Shown here piece after piece: positions 9,283-18,799 of a DNA stretch of 64,000 bases; position 1 is the first letter of the stretch, and the number at the start of each line of letters is the position of its first letter. The translations under genes and the position numbers were made by a program. The stretch comes from Vibrio scophthalmi LMG 19158 (GTDB taxonomy: Bacteria; Pseudomonadota; Gammaproteobacteria; Enterobacterales; Vibrionaceae), in contig NZ_AFWE01000213.1 in NCBI RefSeq assembly GCF_000222585.1, positions 53,116 to 117,115 on the forward strand, read 5' to 3'. Below the pieces are notes generated by a model. That model made no database searches, was not told where the DNA came from, and saw only the letters and a program-made list of their open reading frames with translations.

Positions 9283-9413
9283 CAATAAACCTCTAATTTG
9301 ATTAAGTGTTACCTACCTCTTCATGCTAGCATGTCTTGTCAGTTTCGATGATGAAAATCCCTGCGATCACAACGCAAATGGTCAATTATTGGCCCTGTAG
9401 AACAGGACGATCT

Positions 9414-10103
9414 ATGCACCCTTGGGTTCGAGAAACAATTGCACGGCTCACGCCGATGGCGGATCCTGAAACCGCCTCTGCCATGCAAGCGTATATGCGC
9501 AATCAATTTGAATTTCTTGGCATTCAATCCGTACCAAGACGCGCCGCAATGAAAGCGCTATTAAGCTCCTCGCAACGCCCCTCGATTAATGAATTATCGA
9601 CAGTCATCAATCAACTTTGGCAATTACCAGAGCGAGAGTACCAGATGGTTGCGCTAGATTTACTGATCGCCTCCAAGAAGCGGTTACCCGCCACCATGCT
9701 AAACGATTTGCAACGATGGCTAACCACTCAATCATGGTGGGATACGGTCGATCTATTAGCTACGCATATTGCAGGAGAGTTGTTTACTCGTTATCCAGTT
9801 GAATCCGCGCCATTTTTGCTGCATTGGCGCGGGTCAGATAACATCTGGTTACGCAGAACGACCCTACTCTTCCAATTAAAATACAAAGCACGTACCGACG
9901 ATGCTTTGTTATTTTCACTCATCACCGATAACCAAAGTGACACTGAATTTTTCATTCAAAAAGCGATTGGCTGGGCATTGCGTGAATATTCCAAAACCAA
10001 TCCAGATGCAGTCACCCATTTTATCGAACAGCAAAACATTCAGGGCCTTGCAAAGCGCGAAGCTCTCAAGTGGTTATCTAAACAAACAAATAGTGATGCC
10101 TAA
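9414..10103 (+). CDS. AlkD-like DNA alkylation repair protein
   Basis: A HEAT-repeat DNA glycosylase of the AlkD type, which excises bulky or positively charged alkylated bases. The 229-residue product starting MHPWVRE has the family size. The body is all helical, with WWDTVDLLATHI matching the conserved W-D segment of the catalytic cleft and AIGWALREYSK the conserved C-terminal helix. The ATG at 9414 has AGGA six bases upstream. Longer forms opening with TTG (9336) or ATG (9348/9351) exist but lack a good ribosome-binding site and would add an atypical N terminus. A hairpin terminator follows. Confidence 0.85.
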   Translation: MHPWVRETIARLTPMADPETASAMQAYMRNQFEFLGIQSVPRRAAMKALLSSSQRPSINELSTVINQLWQLPEREYQMVALDLLIASKKRLPATMLNDLQRWLTTQSWWDTVDLLATHIAGELFTRYPVESAPFLLHWRGSDNIWLRRTTLLFQLKYKARTDDALLFSLITDNQSDTEFFIQKAIGWALREYSKTNPDAVTHFIEQQNIQGLAKREALKWLSKQTNSDA

Positions 10104-10176
10104 TAAGAACCAGCGTTGGCACTGATTAACGTTCACATAGTGGCTATAGCCACTCATAAAGCGCCCCATAAAAGAA

Positions 10177-10212
10177 AAAGGCGCATCCGTTTTATCTTAA
10201 CGATGCGCCTTT
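10177..10212. terminator. Bidirectional terminator between alkD-like gene and DUF748 gene
   Basis: AAAGGCGCATC (10177-10187) and GATGCGCCTTT (10202-10212) form an 11-bp stem with A-rich and T-rich ends, suited to termination in both directions between two convergent genes. A separate perfect 16-bp palindrome, AGTGGCTATAGCCACT, lies just upstream at 10139-10154. Confidence 0.75.
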
Positions 10213-10239
10213 ATATTGTTTCACGATGATAAATTAAGC

Positions 10240-13200
10240 TTAATTCGCTTCTAATGTAAGAGAAACACTGCTGCTGTCTTGATCGATATTAAAACGGCTA
10301 TCGAGCAAGAAGACTCTTGATGTATCCACTTTCACCACATCAACCAAATACGCTTTTACCGCTTGAGCACGCTGCTGGGCTAATTTACCAAGCTCACCTT
10401 GTTCAACTTCTTGCTTGTTCAACACCAAGTTGTACAAGGCAATATGCCAACGCTGGTTAAGATCTGCATCGGTGAGTTCGACACCCTTCTCATGTTGCTC
10501 ATCTTCAATACTCTCACGGACATTCTCAGCTTCGTCGCCATATTGAGCTTGATAAAGCGCTTTGAGTGCATCAGAAAGCACGCCTGAAACAGGCATGGTG
10601 CTCGCACTCAATTGAGCTGGAAGTTCAGCAACCTCCATTTTTGCCGTATCAGCGAGCAATTGGTTAAACTGCGCTAACTCAAGCGCTTGAGTATCTTTTG
10701 CCGCGTCAACAGCACCATCAACACTTAAGGTCAATTTTGGACGTGTTTCTAGCGCTTTACCTAACGTTTGTAACTTCTCCTGCTCTTCAGCAGATAATGA
10801 ATTTACGCCATAATCAAATGCGATAATGTTCAGTTCGTCATCAGAGCCCGCCAGATCGGAGATAAACGAAAATGGCGCTGTGACCGCTTTCGTAATGATG
10901 TTGGAAATCGTATTCCAAATAATCGCACCGAGACTAAACTCTGGGTCATCAACATCACCCGAGACTTCTACACCCAAATCAATTACGCCATCGCTGTCTT
11001 GCAATAGCGCGATAGCAAGCTTAATTGGTAGAGAGGTGGCTAAATCACTATCACTTTCTTGACCTAATTGAAGCTGGTCAATCACAACATGATTTGAGCC
11101 TTTCAGTTGGTTGTTTTCCAGTTGGTAATTGAGCATCAAAGTCAATTGACCTTTATCGATGTAATGGCCGGCGTACGTACCTGAATATGGGTTGACGGTC
11201 GTGAGTTCGACACTTTTAAAAATGACATCAAGATCAAGATATGGCTGTGCAAGTAATGGGTTGATTTCCCCCTTCACTTTAACTGGCGCGTACTTGTCAA
11301 TGTTGCCACTAATATCCACGGTCGCTTTAGTACCCGGCACACTTGATACATGCCCGATCGTACCTTTAAGCTGCTCAATACCCGAAGAAAAGTTAGGCGT
11401 TAACGAGTTGTCAGCAAAGAATGCCGAGCCATCACTAAAAGCAATTTTACGTATCGTCAATGCAAAAGGCTTTTGCTGCGAAGTCGTTGTCGATGAAGCC
11501 TTCGTCTTTGGCTTATTAACAGGATTTGATGGCACTTTCGCGCTAGGCTGATTCGCCGCGGGTACCTGCATTAAGTCGCCAATGTTGGTACTACGATCCT
11601 TGTTAATCACCACACGAGCATAAGGCTGACTGATACTCAAAGTATCGATATCGAGTTTAGATTGCTGCAAATCAAATTTAAATTTATTGACTGCCAATGC
11701 ACGCCATTTAATAAACGGCTTTCTCAACTTGTTATCACGAATCGATAGTCGATTAACCTGCACTCCTCCGCTCACCGCCACTTTGCCTGTCGAGTTGGCA
11801 TTGATTTGCGCTTGAGTGCTAATTTCGCCCTTGGTTAAGGTCGCATTCACGGTGCTGGCTAAATACGGCTGAAACTGAGCCATTTGTAATGATTTGACAT
11901 TAAGATCGGCCAATACTGCTTGCTGTTTGGCATCCGCCTGACCTTTAAGCGAGATATCGCCTTTGCCATTAACCGATGTGAAGAAATCAAAATCGATCGG
12001 CTTAGAGAAATCACTAACAATTTTGCTGGTGGTCAAATTAATCGGTGACAGTACCCATTGGTTGGCTTTCGACGTCGCGATGTTTTCCGTCAGCTTAAGC
12101 TGATAATCTTTGAGCTCGACACCGCCTATAGTAACAAGCCAAGCGCTGTTGGCTTCTTGGTTCGTTTTTAGGTTCGCTGCTGACTCAATTGACTGTGGTT
12201 TATCGGCACTTTGCTCAGCTTTAATTTGTGAACCTGATTTCTCACTAACTTGCGCAGGTGAACTAGGCATAAACAGCGGAACAAGATCCACGCCTTTTTG
12301 ATCGACATTCGCCACCACATTCAGACCATCAGATGTAATAGCGCCAATCTCAACAGTTTGCGCGTCGAGGTTAGTCGCAATATCGCTCACCGTGAACTGG
12401 TTCAGTGCCACAATCGACTTGTCACCCGCGTTAAAGTTGACTTGCTCTAGAGCCAATAAACCTTTGCTGGTCGAGATACTCATCGCATCGTCTGCTTCCG
12501 TTTCACCAATGGTTTGAGCGATGTGATACTGGGATGCAAAACTCACCTGACCTGATGTCAACTTCGCCGTGAGATCGTTTTCAACAAAGCCCCACAAACG
12601 CGGCAGTTGAATGTGATTGATTGCTACATCACCAACCACTTTGAGCGGTTTTAATTGAACTTGCCCATTAAGCGCTAACGTCGCGGAATCGGCATCAGTA
12701 ATCAGCAGCTTGTATTGGTTGATTGGTGCCGAATCACTCAACAAGCTTTGAGTAGAGAATTCACCGACAGTGACGTCGATATTAGGATAATGAAGTTGTG
12801 TTCCGCTAACTTCATCAAGGAAACGAACATCACCACCAGTCAGTTTAGTTTGCTTAATCTGTACTGGGAATAATGGTGCGTGACGATCAACGACTTCGTC
12901 CCCACTCTGTTGTTCTGCTTGCGCTAAATCCGTTGCGCTATCTTTTGCTTCACGATTAGTTGTTGCATCGTTACGCGCAATGGCCGTTAACATATCACTA
13001 AAATTAAACAGCAACTCATTTTGATTATCGCGGCGTTCGATGTTGATAAAAGGTTTATCCAGCGTGATATATTCAACCGACACCGCGCCATTTAATAGCG
13101 ACTGCCACATATTGACTTGGCTGCTGGCGTGGTCAAATTTGATAAACGGTGTTTGATCGTGCTCTAAAATAGCAAAGCCTGTGATATCAACCTGCAACGT

Positions 13201-13410
13201 AAATGGGTTGATAGTAACGTCGGTTAATGTCACCGGACGATCGACCAACTTAGACAACTGTTCAGGTATTTGCTGTTTAGCCACATACGGAACAAGTAAG
13301 CCAAGGAAAGCGGCATAACATAGGTAAGCACTTAACGTGTACGTACTCCAACGAACAACCCATGGCAAGGTACGAAACTTTGCCAACGCTGCTTTTATTT
13401 TGATCGACAC
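10240..13410 (-). CDS. DUF748 (AsmA-like) envelope protein
   Basis: A protein of about 1056 residues. One N-terminal transmembrane helix (STYTLSAYLCYAAFLGLLVP) is followed by a long periplasmic region of repeated beta-rich segments. It opens with the DUF748 pattern LVDRPVTLTDVTINPFTLQVDITGF and ends in a C-terminal part that resembles an OmpA-like tail (TLGKALETRPKLTLSVDG; QRAQAVKAYLV). Family members are thought to be AsmA-like envelope proteins, but the function is not settled. No ATG opens the frame. The GTG at 13410 follows AGGAG by 11 bases and is chosen; a GTG at 13452 would add 14 residues. Confidence 0.82.
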   Translation of the reverse strand: MSIKIKAALAKFRTLPWVVRWSTYTLSAYLCYAAFLGLLVPYVAKQQIPEQLSKLVDRPVTLTDVTINPFTLQVDITGFAILEHDQTPFIKFDHASSQVNMWQSLLNGAVSVEYITLDKPFINIERRDNQNELLFNFSDMLTAIARNDATTNREAKDSATDLAQAEQQSGDEVVDRHAPLFPVQIKQTKLTGGDVRFLDEVSGTQLHYPNIDVTVGEFSTQSLLSDSAPINQYKLLITDADSATLALNGQVQLKPLKVVGDVAINHIQLPRLWGFVENDLTAKLTSGQVSFASQYHIAQTIGETEADDAMSISTSKGLLALEQVNFNAGDKSIVALNQFTVSDIATNLDAQTVEIGAITSDGLNVVANVDQKGVDLVPLFMPSSPAQVSEKSGSQIKAEQSADKPQSIESAANLKTNQEANSAWLVTIGGVELKDYQLKLTENIATSKANQWVLSPINLTTSKIVSDFSKPIDFDFFTSVNGKGDISLKGQADAKQQAVLADLNVKSLQMAQFQPYLASTVNATLTKGEISTQAQINANSTGKVAVSGGVQVNRLSIRDNKLRKPFIKWRALAVNKFKFDLQQSKLDIDTLSISQPYARVVINKDRSTNIGDLMQVPAANQPSAKVPSNPVNKPKTKASSTTTSQQKPFALTIRKIAFSDGSAFFADNSLTPNFSSGIEQLKGTIGHVSSVPGTKATVDISGNIDKYAPVKVKGEINPLLAQPYLDLDVIFKSVELTTVNPYSGTYAGHYIDKGQLTLMLNYQLENNQLKGSNHVVIDQLQLGQESDSDLATSLPIKLAIALLQDSDGVIDLGVEVSGDVDDPEFSLGAIIWNTISNIITKAVTAPFSFISDLAGSDDELNIIAFDYGVNSLSAEEQEKLQTLGKALETRPKLTLSVDGAVDAAKDTQALELAQFNQLLADTAKMEVAELPAQLSASTMPVSGVLSDALKALYQAQYGDEAENVRESIEDEQHEKGVELTDADLNQRWHIALYNLVLNKQEVEQGELGKLAQQRAQAVKAYLVDVVKVDTSRVFLLDSRFNIDQDSSSVSLTLEAN

Positions 13411-13656
13411 GATGATTACTACTCCTACGTCTATATCGACTATTCCCCACACGACTCATTGCGTGAATTCGCACAGACGCACTCACGTATTTCTCGGCAT
13501 GAGGATTTAGATTTATCTATTGGGCAACACCACCCACTACAATGAGGATGGCATTTTGCAAAATTTTATTCTCCGCCAGTAGGTATGTCTAGAGCGCAAC
13601 GGAAATACCCATAGGAAAGCCGTGTCGTTTGTCGCAAACATGAGCAGTTTGCAAAT

Positions 13657-13692
13657 ACAAAAAAACCACTGCATAACGAGGTTGCAGTGGTT
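13657..13692 (-). terminator. Intrinsic terminator of murQP
   Basis: On the minus strand AACCACTGCA pairs perfectly with TGCAGTGGTT (10 bp) and is followed directly by a run of T. It lies about 50 bp after the murP stop codon and closes the murQ-murP unit. Confidence 0.88.
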
Positions 13693-13742
13693 CATAAGTA
13701 GCACTTTATCTATCTAGCTGTTTTAAATGAACATTAGTCAAA

Positions 13743-15206
13743 TTAAGACAGATCGATGTCCTTGCTACCAAAAAGCAAGGTAGCAATAAAACCAACTGCA
13801 TAAGAAATCAGTAGGCCGATGACAAAAATTGCCATACCCGCAAAAATGCCTTCATTCGAAGTCATCAGAGGAATAGCGACAATCCCTGATGGTCCGAACA
13901 CGGTATTCAAACCAACGGGTAAGCCAAAGTACGAAACCAAACCGATGAAAAATCCACCCGCGGCACCACCAATACAGGCCGTCACAAACGGTTTTACACG
14001 TGGCAAAGTTACACCGTAAATAAGAGGTTCCCCGATACCTAGGATACCCGGAATAATTGCACCACGGATTTGTGTGCGCAGTGTTGATTCCTTTTTCGCT
14101 TTCCAATACAGCGCCAAAGAGGCACCAACTTGGCCTGCGCCTGCCATAGCAAGAATTGGGAATAGCGAGTTGAAACCTTGAACTTCCATTAAGGCAAAGT
14201 AAACCGGAACAAAACCTTGATGGATACCAAACACCACGGAGATAAGGAATAAACCAGCTAACACAGCAGCGCCAAATGGATTATCGTTCAAGTTCAAAAA
14301 CAGCCACGACATCCCTTTAAATAGCACTCCGCCCACCGGCATGATCACGATAAAGGTAATCGCGCCCATAATAAGTAAAGTCACCACTGATGTCAGGATC
14401 ATATCCAAATCATCTGGCATAAATCGACGTACCATGCGCTCAACTTGTGCACCAAGAATTGCAGCTAACAACACTCCAATAATGTTACCGCGCGGGTCGA
14501 TTGCAAAACCAAAGAAATCACTCATGCCCGAGTAGATACCAGAGGTCGCATCTGGGTTATACCCCAATACAAATAGCGAGGCTAGAATTGCGCCATTGAC
14601 TCCAGAACCGCCAAACGCTTGCTGGGCGTTATAACCAATCAAAATACTTAAGAATGCGAACAAGCCTTTGCCGAAGACCTTCATATAAGAAACAAGGCTT
14701 ACAATGAATTCACTCGGGTCTTGGCCGATGATCATTGTCTGCTCTATCAGAGTGGCAAAACCGAGCAATAAGCCCGCAGCGATAAAACCTGGGATCAACG
14801 GGGTAAAAATGGTGGCGAACTTACTTAAAAAGCGTTGAACCGCACTGGTTTGCTTACTCTTCATTTGCGACTTTTGTTGCTTAGCGATGCTATTGAGATC
14901 GTCGTTTTTTATCGACGCTGTCGACGCATTGCTTGAACCACCAAGCGTTAAACTATCCAATATTTCATTGAGCATTTCTGCCGCTTGCTGTGCTTTTCCT
15001 GGGCCAAGAATGACTTGTAATTGTTGGTCTGATTCAACCACACCCAAAACACCAGGGATGGCTTTTAAGGTTGATTCATCAACTGCACCGGTGTCCGCTA
15101 ATGACAGGCGCAAGCGCGTCATGCAGTTGCCGCCTTTTTCAATATTTGCACCGCCGCCGACCGCAGCAATAATGCTTTCTATGGTATTCATTGTAATTTT
15201 GGCCAT
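13743..15206 (-). CDS. murP: PTS N-acetylmuramic acid-specific EIIBC component
   Basis: Imports and phosphorylates N-acetylmuramic acid to MurNAc-6-phosphate across the inner membrane. The 487-residue protein has an N-terminal EIIB domain with the phospho-accepting Cys28 in [10 protein letters not shown], a linker rich in Ser, Lys and Gln, and a membrane EIIC domain of about ten helices with the conserved [10 protein letters not shown] motif. No EIIA domain is present, so it should use EIIA-Glc encoded elsewhere. The ATG at 15206 (GAGGAA nine bases upstream) is preferred over the frame's first start at 15221. The identity as MurP rather than another glucose-family EIIBC rests mainly on the adjacent murQ. 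Confidence 0.88.
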   Translation of the reverse strand: MAKITMNTIESIIAAVGGGANIEKGGNCMTRLRLSLADTGAVDESTLKAIPGVLGVVESDQQLQVILGPGKAQQAAEMLNEILDSLTLGGSSNASTASIKNDDLNSIAKQQKSQMKSKQTSAVQRFLSKFATIFTPLIPGFIAAGLLLGFATLIEQTMIIGQDPSEFIVSLVSYMKVFGKGLFAFLSILIGYNAQQAFGGSGVNGAILASLFVLGYNPDATSGIYSGMSDFFGFAIDPRGNIIGVLLAAILGAQVERMVRRFMPDDLDMILTSVVTLLIMGAITFIVIMPVGGVLFKGMSWLFLNLNDNPFGAAVLAGLFLISVVFGIHQGFVPVYFALMEVQGFNSLFPILAMAGAGQVGASLALYWKAKKESTLRTQIRGAIIPGILGIGEPLIYGVTLPRVKPFVTACIGGAAGGFFIGLVSYFGLPVGLNTVFGPSGIVAIPLMTSNEGIFAGMAIFVIGLLISYAVGFIATLLFGSKDIDLS

Positions 15207-15316
15207 TACAGTATTCCTCACGAACTTCTCAAATCAATCAATGCCGAGAAGCTCAATAGCAAGTAGATAATTTATGTTTTTCAGTTATTGGCTATGCTGT
15301 TTGATTAACAAAATAC

Positions 15317-16231
15317 TTAGTTGGATGAGTTGTGACACTCCAATGCAAGACGAATAAATCCATCATTTTGCTCAAGAAGAATTTTCGCTTGTGCAGCGTC
15401 CAGACCGGTTAGAATCATCAGGATGGCGGTTTTGCAATGACGCTGGCACTGCGACAAGGCCAACTCAGCTTCTTGTTCATCAGCCCCCGTCGCTTCCATC
15501 ACGATATTGGCTTGGCGTTGGATCAATTTGGCGTTGGTCGCTTCAACATCCACCATCAAATTGCCAAACACCTTGCCACTGCGAATCATCGCGCCAGTTG
15601 TGATCATATTGAGTACCAACTTCTGCGCTGTCCCCGCTTTCATACGTGACGATCCCGTTACAATTTCAGCGCCAACGACAGGCACGATCGCCACATCAGC
15701 AGCCTCAATCATTGGACAAGTTGGATTGCAAACAAGCGATGCAACAAAAGCGCCGACATTTCGAGCGTATTCCATTCCGCCAAGGACATACGGCGTGCGA
15801 CCGCTGGCAGCAATACCAACAACAACATCTCTTTCAGTCAGGTTTAAATTACGAAGATCGTCGACTGCAAGCTGCGGTGAATCTTCTGCATTCTCTACCG
15901 CTTTTAAAATCGCTTTATGACCACCAGCAATGAGGCCCACTACTTGCTCTGCCGGTGTTCCGTAAGTCGGCGGACATTCACTCGCATCAAGAATACCTAA
16001 GCGGCCTGATGTACCTGCACCCATGTAAATCAAGCGGCCGCCCACGGTAAATGCGGCTTTCACCGCATCAACCACTTGGGCGATCTCCGGCAAGACTTTT
16101 TCCACCGCGAGTGCCACTTTCTGGTCTTCGTTATTGATGACTTTCAGCATCTCTATGGTTGATAACGTATCAATGTTCTGACTACTTTGATTACGGCTTT
16201 CCGTGACTAGGTGGCTTAGGTCAATTTTCAT
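15317..16231 (-). CDS. murQ: N-acetylmuramic acid 6-phosphate etherase
   Basis: Cleaves the D-lactyl ether of MurNAc-6-phosphate to give GlcNAc-6-phosphate and lactate. The 304-residue protein is a single SIS-domain etherase with the family hallmarks: [27 protein letters not shown], a [16 protein letters not shown] block, [11 protein letters not shown] and [13 protein letters not shown]. It is first in a minus-strand unit with murP 110 bp downstream. It is divergent from the RpiR-type regulator, and repeated TGGAATAA boxes in the shared upstream region probably control it. Confidence 0.96.
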   Translation of the reverse strand: MKIDLSHLVTESRNQSSQNIDTLSTIEMLKVINNEDQKVALAVEKVLPEIAQVVDAVKAAFTVGGRLIYMGAGTSGRLGILDASECPPTYGTPAEQVVGLIAGGHKAILKAVENAEDSPQLAVDDLRNLNLTERDVVVGIAASGRTPYVLGGMEYARNVGAFVASLVCNPTCPMIEAADVAIVPVVGAEIVTGSSRMKAGTAQKLVLNMITTGAMIRSGKVFGNLMVDVEATNAKLIQRQANIVMEATGADEQEAELALSQCQRHCKTAILMILTGLDAAQAKILLEQNDGFIRLALECHNSSN

Positions 16232-16321
16232 ATCGTGCTCTTGCGTGTTGGCTTATCAATTTATGCGCTGGATGTTAGTGAATTAATTATTCAAAAACGA
16301 CGTGCTACGTCACATAATTAT

Positions 16322-16449
16322 TTATTCCAAAATTAGCCATCTGATGGAATAATTTGATAAACCATTCTTAACCACCGTTGTTACAGACGACCAAGACCAC
16401 AAAATAGAAGGCACTTCAAAAGAAATAACCGTTAGGATTTTTGGAATAA
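16322..16449. promoter_or_regulatory. Putative MurR operators in the murQ-murR intergenic region
   Basis: TTATTCCA at 16322-16329 and TGGAATAA at 16345-16352 form a perfect 8-base dyad (15-base spacer). A third copy, TGGAATAA, stands at 16442-16449 just before the murR start. Both gene starts flank this block. Control by the adjacent RpiR-family protein is inferred from position and symmetry. Confidence 0.6.
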
Positions 16450-16477
16450 TTTATTTCAACCAAATACAGGTAAAGTG

Positions 16478-17323
16478 ATGAGCATCACAAACAAATTGGT
16501 ATCAAAAAGAACGCAACTCTCGACAAACGGCGTGAAGATTGCTGATTGGGTATTGGCAAACACCGAACAGGCGATGGCATTAACCAGCCAAGAGATCGCT
16601 AACGTGATTGGGGTGAGTCAATCGAGCATCGTGAAGTTCACCCAACGTATTGGCTTTAAAGGTTATAGCCAATTCAAACTGGCGTTAGCAGAAGAAGTCA
16701 GCCGAAAGCAGACATTACAGGCGGCCCCTCTGCATACCAACATTTCCGTCAATGACTCAACCCGTACCATCATCCAAAAACTGGTTAAAGCCAAAACCGA
16801 GGCGATTTTCAAAACCAGCGATGCCCTTGATTGTGAACGCTTTGATGATGCTATTACGCAAATAAACAGCGCGAACAAGGTGCAAATTGTTGGCATGGGC
16901 GCATCTGCATTATCGGCAAAGGATCTTGGTTACAAGTTGCTAAAATTAGGTATTTTGGCCATCACCGAAATGGATAGCCACGTACAAATAGGCATGGCAA
17001 GAACACTAACGAGCAACGATGTACAAATTGTCTTTTCTTTCCAAGGCAACACCAAAGAGATCAACCTTGCGGCAGAAACCGCTAAGGAAAAAGGCGCAAC
17101 GGTAATAGCGCTGACGTCACCGCAAAAAAGTGTACTACGCAATATCGCCGATATCTGCCTCGATACTGTGGCTGATGAATCAGCACACCGCGCTTCTTCA
17201 ATGGCAGCCAGAACCGCTCAACAAGTCATTGCGGATGCGATTTTTATCACCTTAGTCAAACTGCGCGGAGATGATGGTCAAGATATGATTAATGAGATTG
17301 CTTCGCAGATTAAGCGACTTTAA
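16478..17323 (+). CDS. murR: RpiR-family regulator, probable MurR
   Basis: A 281-residue RpiR-type regulator. The N-terminal helix-turn-helix (residues about 1-75, with IANVIGVSQSSIVKFTQRIGFKGYSQFK) is followed by a SIS sugar-phosphate-binding domain (VQIVGMGASALSAKDLGYKL; IVFSFQGNTKEI). In known systems MurR represses murQP until MurNAc-6-phosphate binds; divergence from murQ supports the same role here. ATG at 16478 is preferred over the GTG immediately before it. Confidence 0.88.
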   Translation: MSITNKLVSKRTQLSTNGVKIADWVLANTEQAMALTSQEIANVIGVSQSSIVKFTQRIGFKGYSQFKLALAEEVSRKQTLQAAPLHTNISVNDSTRTIIQKLVKAKTEAIFKTSDALDCERFDDAITQINSANKVQIVGMGASALSAKDLGYKLLKLGILAITEMDSHVQIGMARTLTSNDVQIVFSFQGNTKEINLAAETAKEKGATVIALTSPQKSVLRNIADICLDTVADESAHRASSMAARTAQQVIADAIFITLVKLRGDDGQDMINEIASQIKRL

Positions 17324-17330
17324 ATCAAGA

Positions 17331-18197
17331 TTACTCGATGCGAACCCGAACAAAACGGGCAAACTTGGGAATATCATTGCTGGTGTATCCGTTGTGGCGG
17401 AAGGTTATTCGGCTGCCCAGCGGTGGTGGCGATTTTCGTAGCTCATCACTAAATCCACTGCCGATATAGAAACGCACACCGGGTTTCCACTCAACCAATA
17501 CCGCACCCATTTGGCCTTTATACTTCCCCTTCCCCAACTTATAGCCCACCACGATTGCTTCATCGTCTTGATGTAATTTCAATTTGAGCAAATCCGAACT
17601 TCTACCCGCTTGGTAACGACTATCGATTCGGCGTAGCATGATCCCTTCACCTTGACGGTTATTAACATTATCAAGGTGACGAAACAGCTCTCGCTCAGAA
17701 GAAATCGGCGTATGCTCAACATAATCTACATGCTTCACCTTCATTTTTTTCACTAGATAGAGAATGTTGTAATAACGCTTTTCGTAATCTCCTGCTGCTT
17801 GTGGCATATCAAACAACATAAACTCAATTTTTTGCCATCCTTGCTCAACAGGCTGATGATCAAGCACCGTTTGCTGCACAATATGAAAATTACCACGACC
17901 TGCCCACAACTCCCCTTCGAGAGGATAATCAGGCAATGGTTTGGTGAACCAAGCTGGAGCAACGATAGCTCTGCCACTGCGCGTTCTTAGTTGACTCCCA
18001 TCCCAGAGCGCTCGTATCCCATCCAATTTTTCACTTTGCCAATATTGCGTAATATCGATGCCCTGTTCATAACTCGTAGCCAACAATACAGGCATCATCG
18101 ACGATGGTTCTAGTGGCGTAATGGCGGCGTGTTCACTCGCGTGACTGCTTAATGAGAACAATAATCCGCTTGCGACGGCGCTCAGAGTGCGTTGCAT
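17331..18197 (-). CDS. ATP-dependent DNA ligase with signal peptide (LigE type)
   Basis: A minimal ATP-dependent DNA ligase of 288 residues. The nucleotidyltransferase motif I is EKLDGIRA, whose lysine is adenylated. Motif III is seen around EFMLFDMP, motif IV at GEGIMLR, motif V at LLKLKLHQDDEAIVVG, and an OB-fold tail follows (GVRFYIGSGF, ITFRHNG). The N terminus looks like a signal peptide ending SHA|SE, which fits periplasmic LigE-type enzymes proposed to act in DNA uptake. It ends 7 bp from the murR stop, so the two genes converge. Confidence 0.88.
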   Translation of the reverse strand: MQRTLSAVASGLLFSLSSHASEHAAITPLEPSSMMPVLLATSYEQGIDITQYWQSEKLDGIRALWDGSQLRTRSGRAIVAPAWFTKPLPDYPLEGELWAGRGNFHIVQQTVLDHQPVEQGWQKIEFMLFDMPQAAGDYEKRYYNILYLVKKMKVKHVDYVEHTPISSERELFRHLDNVNNRQGEGIMLRRIDSRYQAGRSSDLLKLKLHQDDEAIVVGYKLGKGKYKGQMGAVLVEWKPGVRFYIGSGFSDELRKSPPPLGSRITFRHNGYTSNDIPKFARFVRVRIE

Positions 18198-18329
18198 GTT
18201 TTTCTCCGGTTAAGACTATGTCTCTCTCACGCTAACGCAAAAAATTTGAGACAGAGTATGAATTTGGCGCGCCATTGGTCGCAAACCTATCAGATGATTT
18301 TACCCTTGTTGTCACTGCTTCAAACTGAT

Positions 18330-18364
18330 TCTTAATTTGAGAAACCCTCTTTCCAATTTAAGAA
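18330..18364. promoter_or_regulatory. SypG enhancer-like sites upstream of sypA
   Basis: Two sites on the minus strand: TTCTCAAATTAAGAA (ending at 18343) and TTCTTAAATTGGAA (18351-18364). They resemble the SypG-binding element recalled as TTCTCA-N3-TGC-like, and share the TTCTCAAAT core with the sites before sypI and sypP. They lie 51-72 bp upstream of the -24 element. Confidence 0.55.
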
Positions 18365-18414
18365 CCCTCTCAGCACCACTACATAATATCTTGTTTTTAT
18401 TGAAAATAATTATT

Positions 18415-18430
18415 GGCACATTCCATGCTC
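18415..18430 (+). promoter_or_regulatory. Sigma-54 promoter of sypA
   Basis: TGGCAC-ATTCC-ATGCT has GG and GC at the required -24/-12 spacing and starts 46 bp before the sypA ATG. Control by sigma-54 with the locus-encoded activator SypG follows from the motif and from the known V. fischeri system. Confidence 0.85.
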
Positions 18431-18460
18431 AACTCTACTTAAACCACGAGGAGTACAGCT

Positions 18461-18781
18461 ATGGAACTACGTAAAATTGAAACCAACAACGAGCTTTTAA
18501 CTTTGGTGATTGACGGAAATTTAGACGCTGATGGTAGCCGTAGTGCCCAACCGCATTTAGATGAAATTATCTCAGATCTTTCTCATCCCGAAGTTGAAAT
18601 TGACCTCGCTCGCGTAGGCTTTCTCGATTCTTCTGGCGTAGGTGCTATCGTTTACCTATATAAGCGCTTGGTTGAACGTCGTCGCAATATGCGGATTGAA
18701 AACGCTACAGGACAACCATTAGAAATCATCAATCTGCTCCGAATCGATCAAGCAATACCGGTAAATTCACAAAAACACTAA
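18461..18781 (+). CDS. sypA: SypA, STAS-domain biofilm regulator
   Basis: A 106-residue single STAS domain of the anti-sigma-factor antagonist type. The conserved phosphorylatable serine region reads FLDSSGVGA (S57/S58). In V. fischeri SypA promotes biofilm formation and is switched off when this serine is phosphorylated by SypE. There is no sypE between sypD and sypF in this locus, so the kinase/phosphatase acting on this protein, if any, is not evident. It is first of the sypABCDFGH transcript, with a sigma-54 promoter upstream. Confidence 0.92.
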   Translation: MELRKIETNNELLTLVIDGNLDADGSRSAQPHLDEIISDLSHPEVEIDLARVGFLDSSGVGAIVYLYKRLVERRRNMRIENATGQPLEIINLLRIDQAIPVNSQKH

Positions 18782-18799
18782 TAATAATAGGCGGTTGGC

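Noticed and set aside
11192-11551. 119-codon plus-strand frame inside the DUF748 gene
   Set aside because: It is antisense to a long conserved-looking gene, with low-complexity composition and no supported start.
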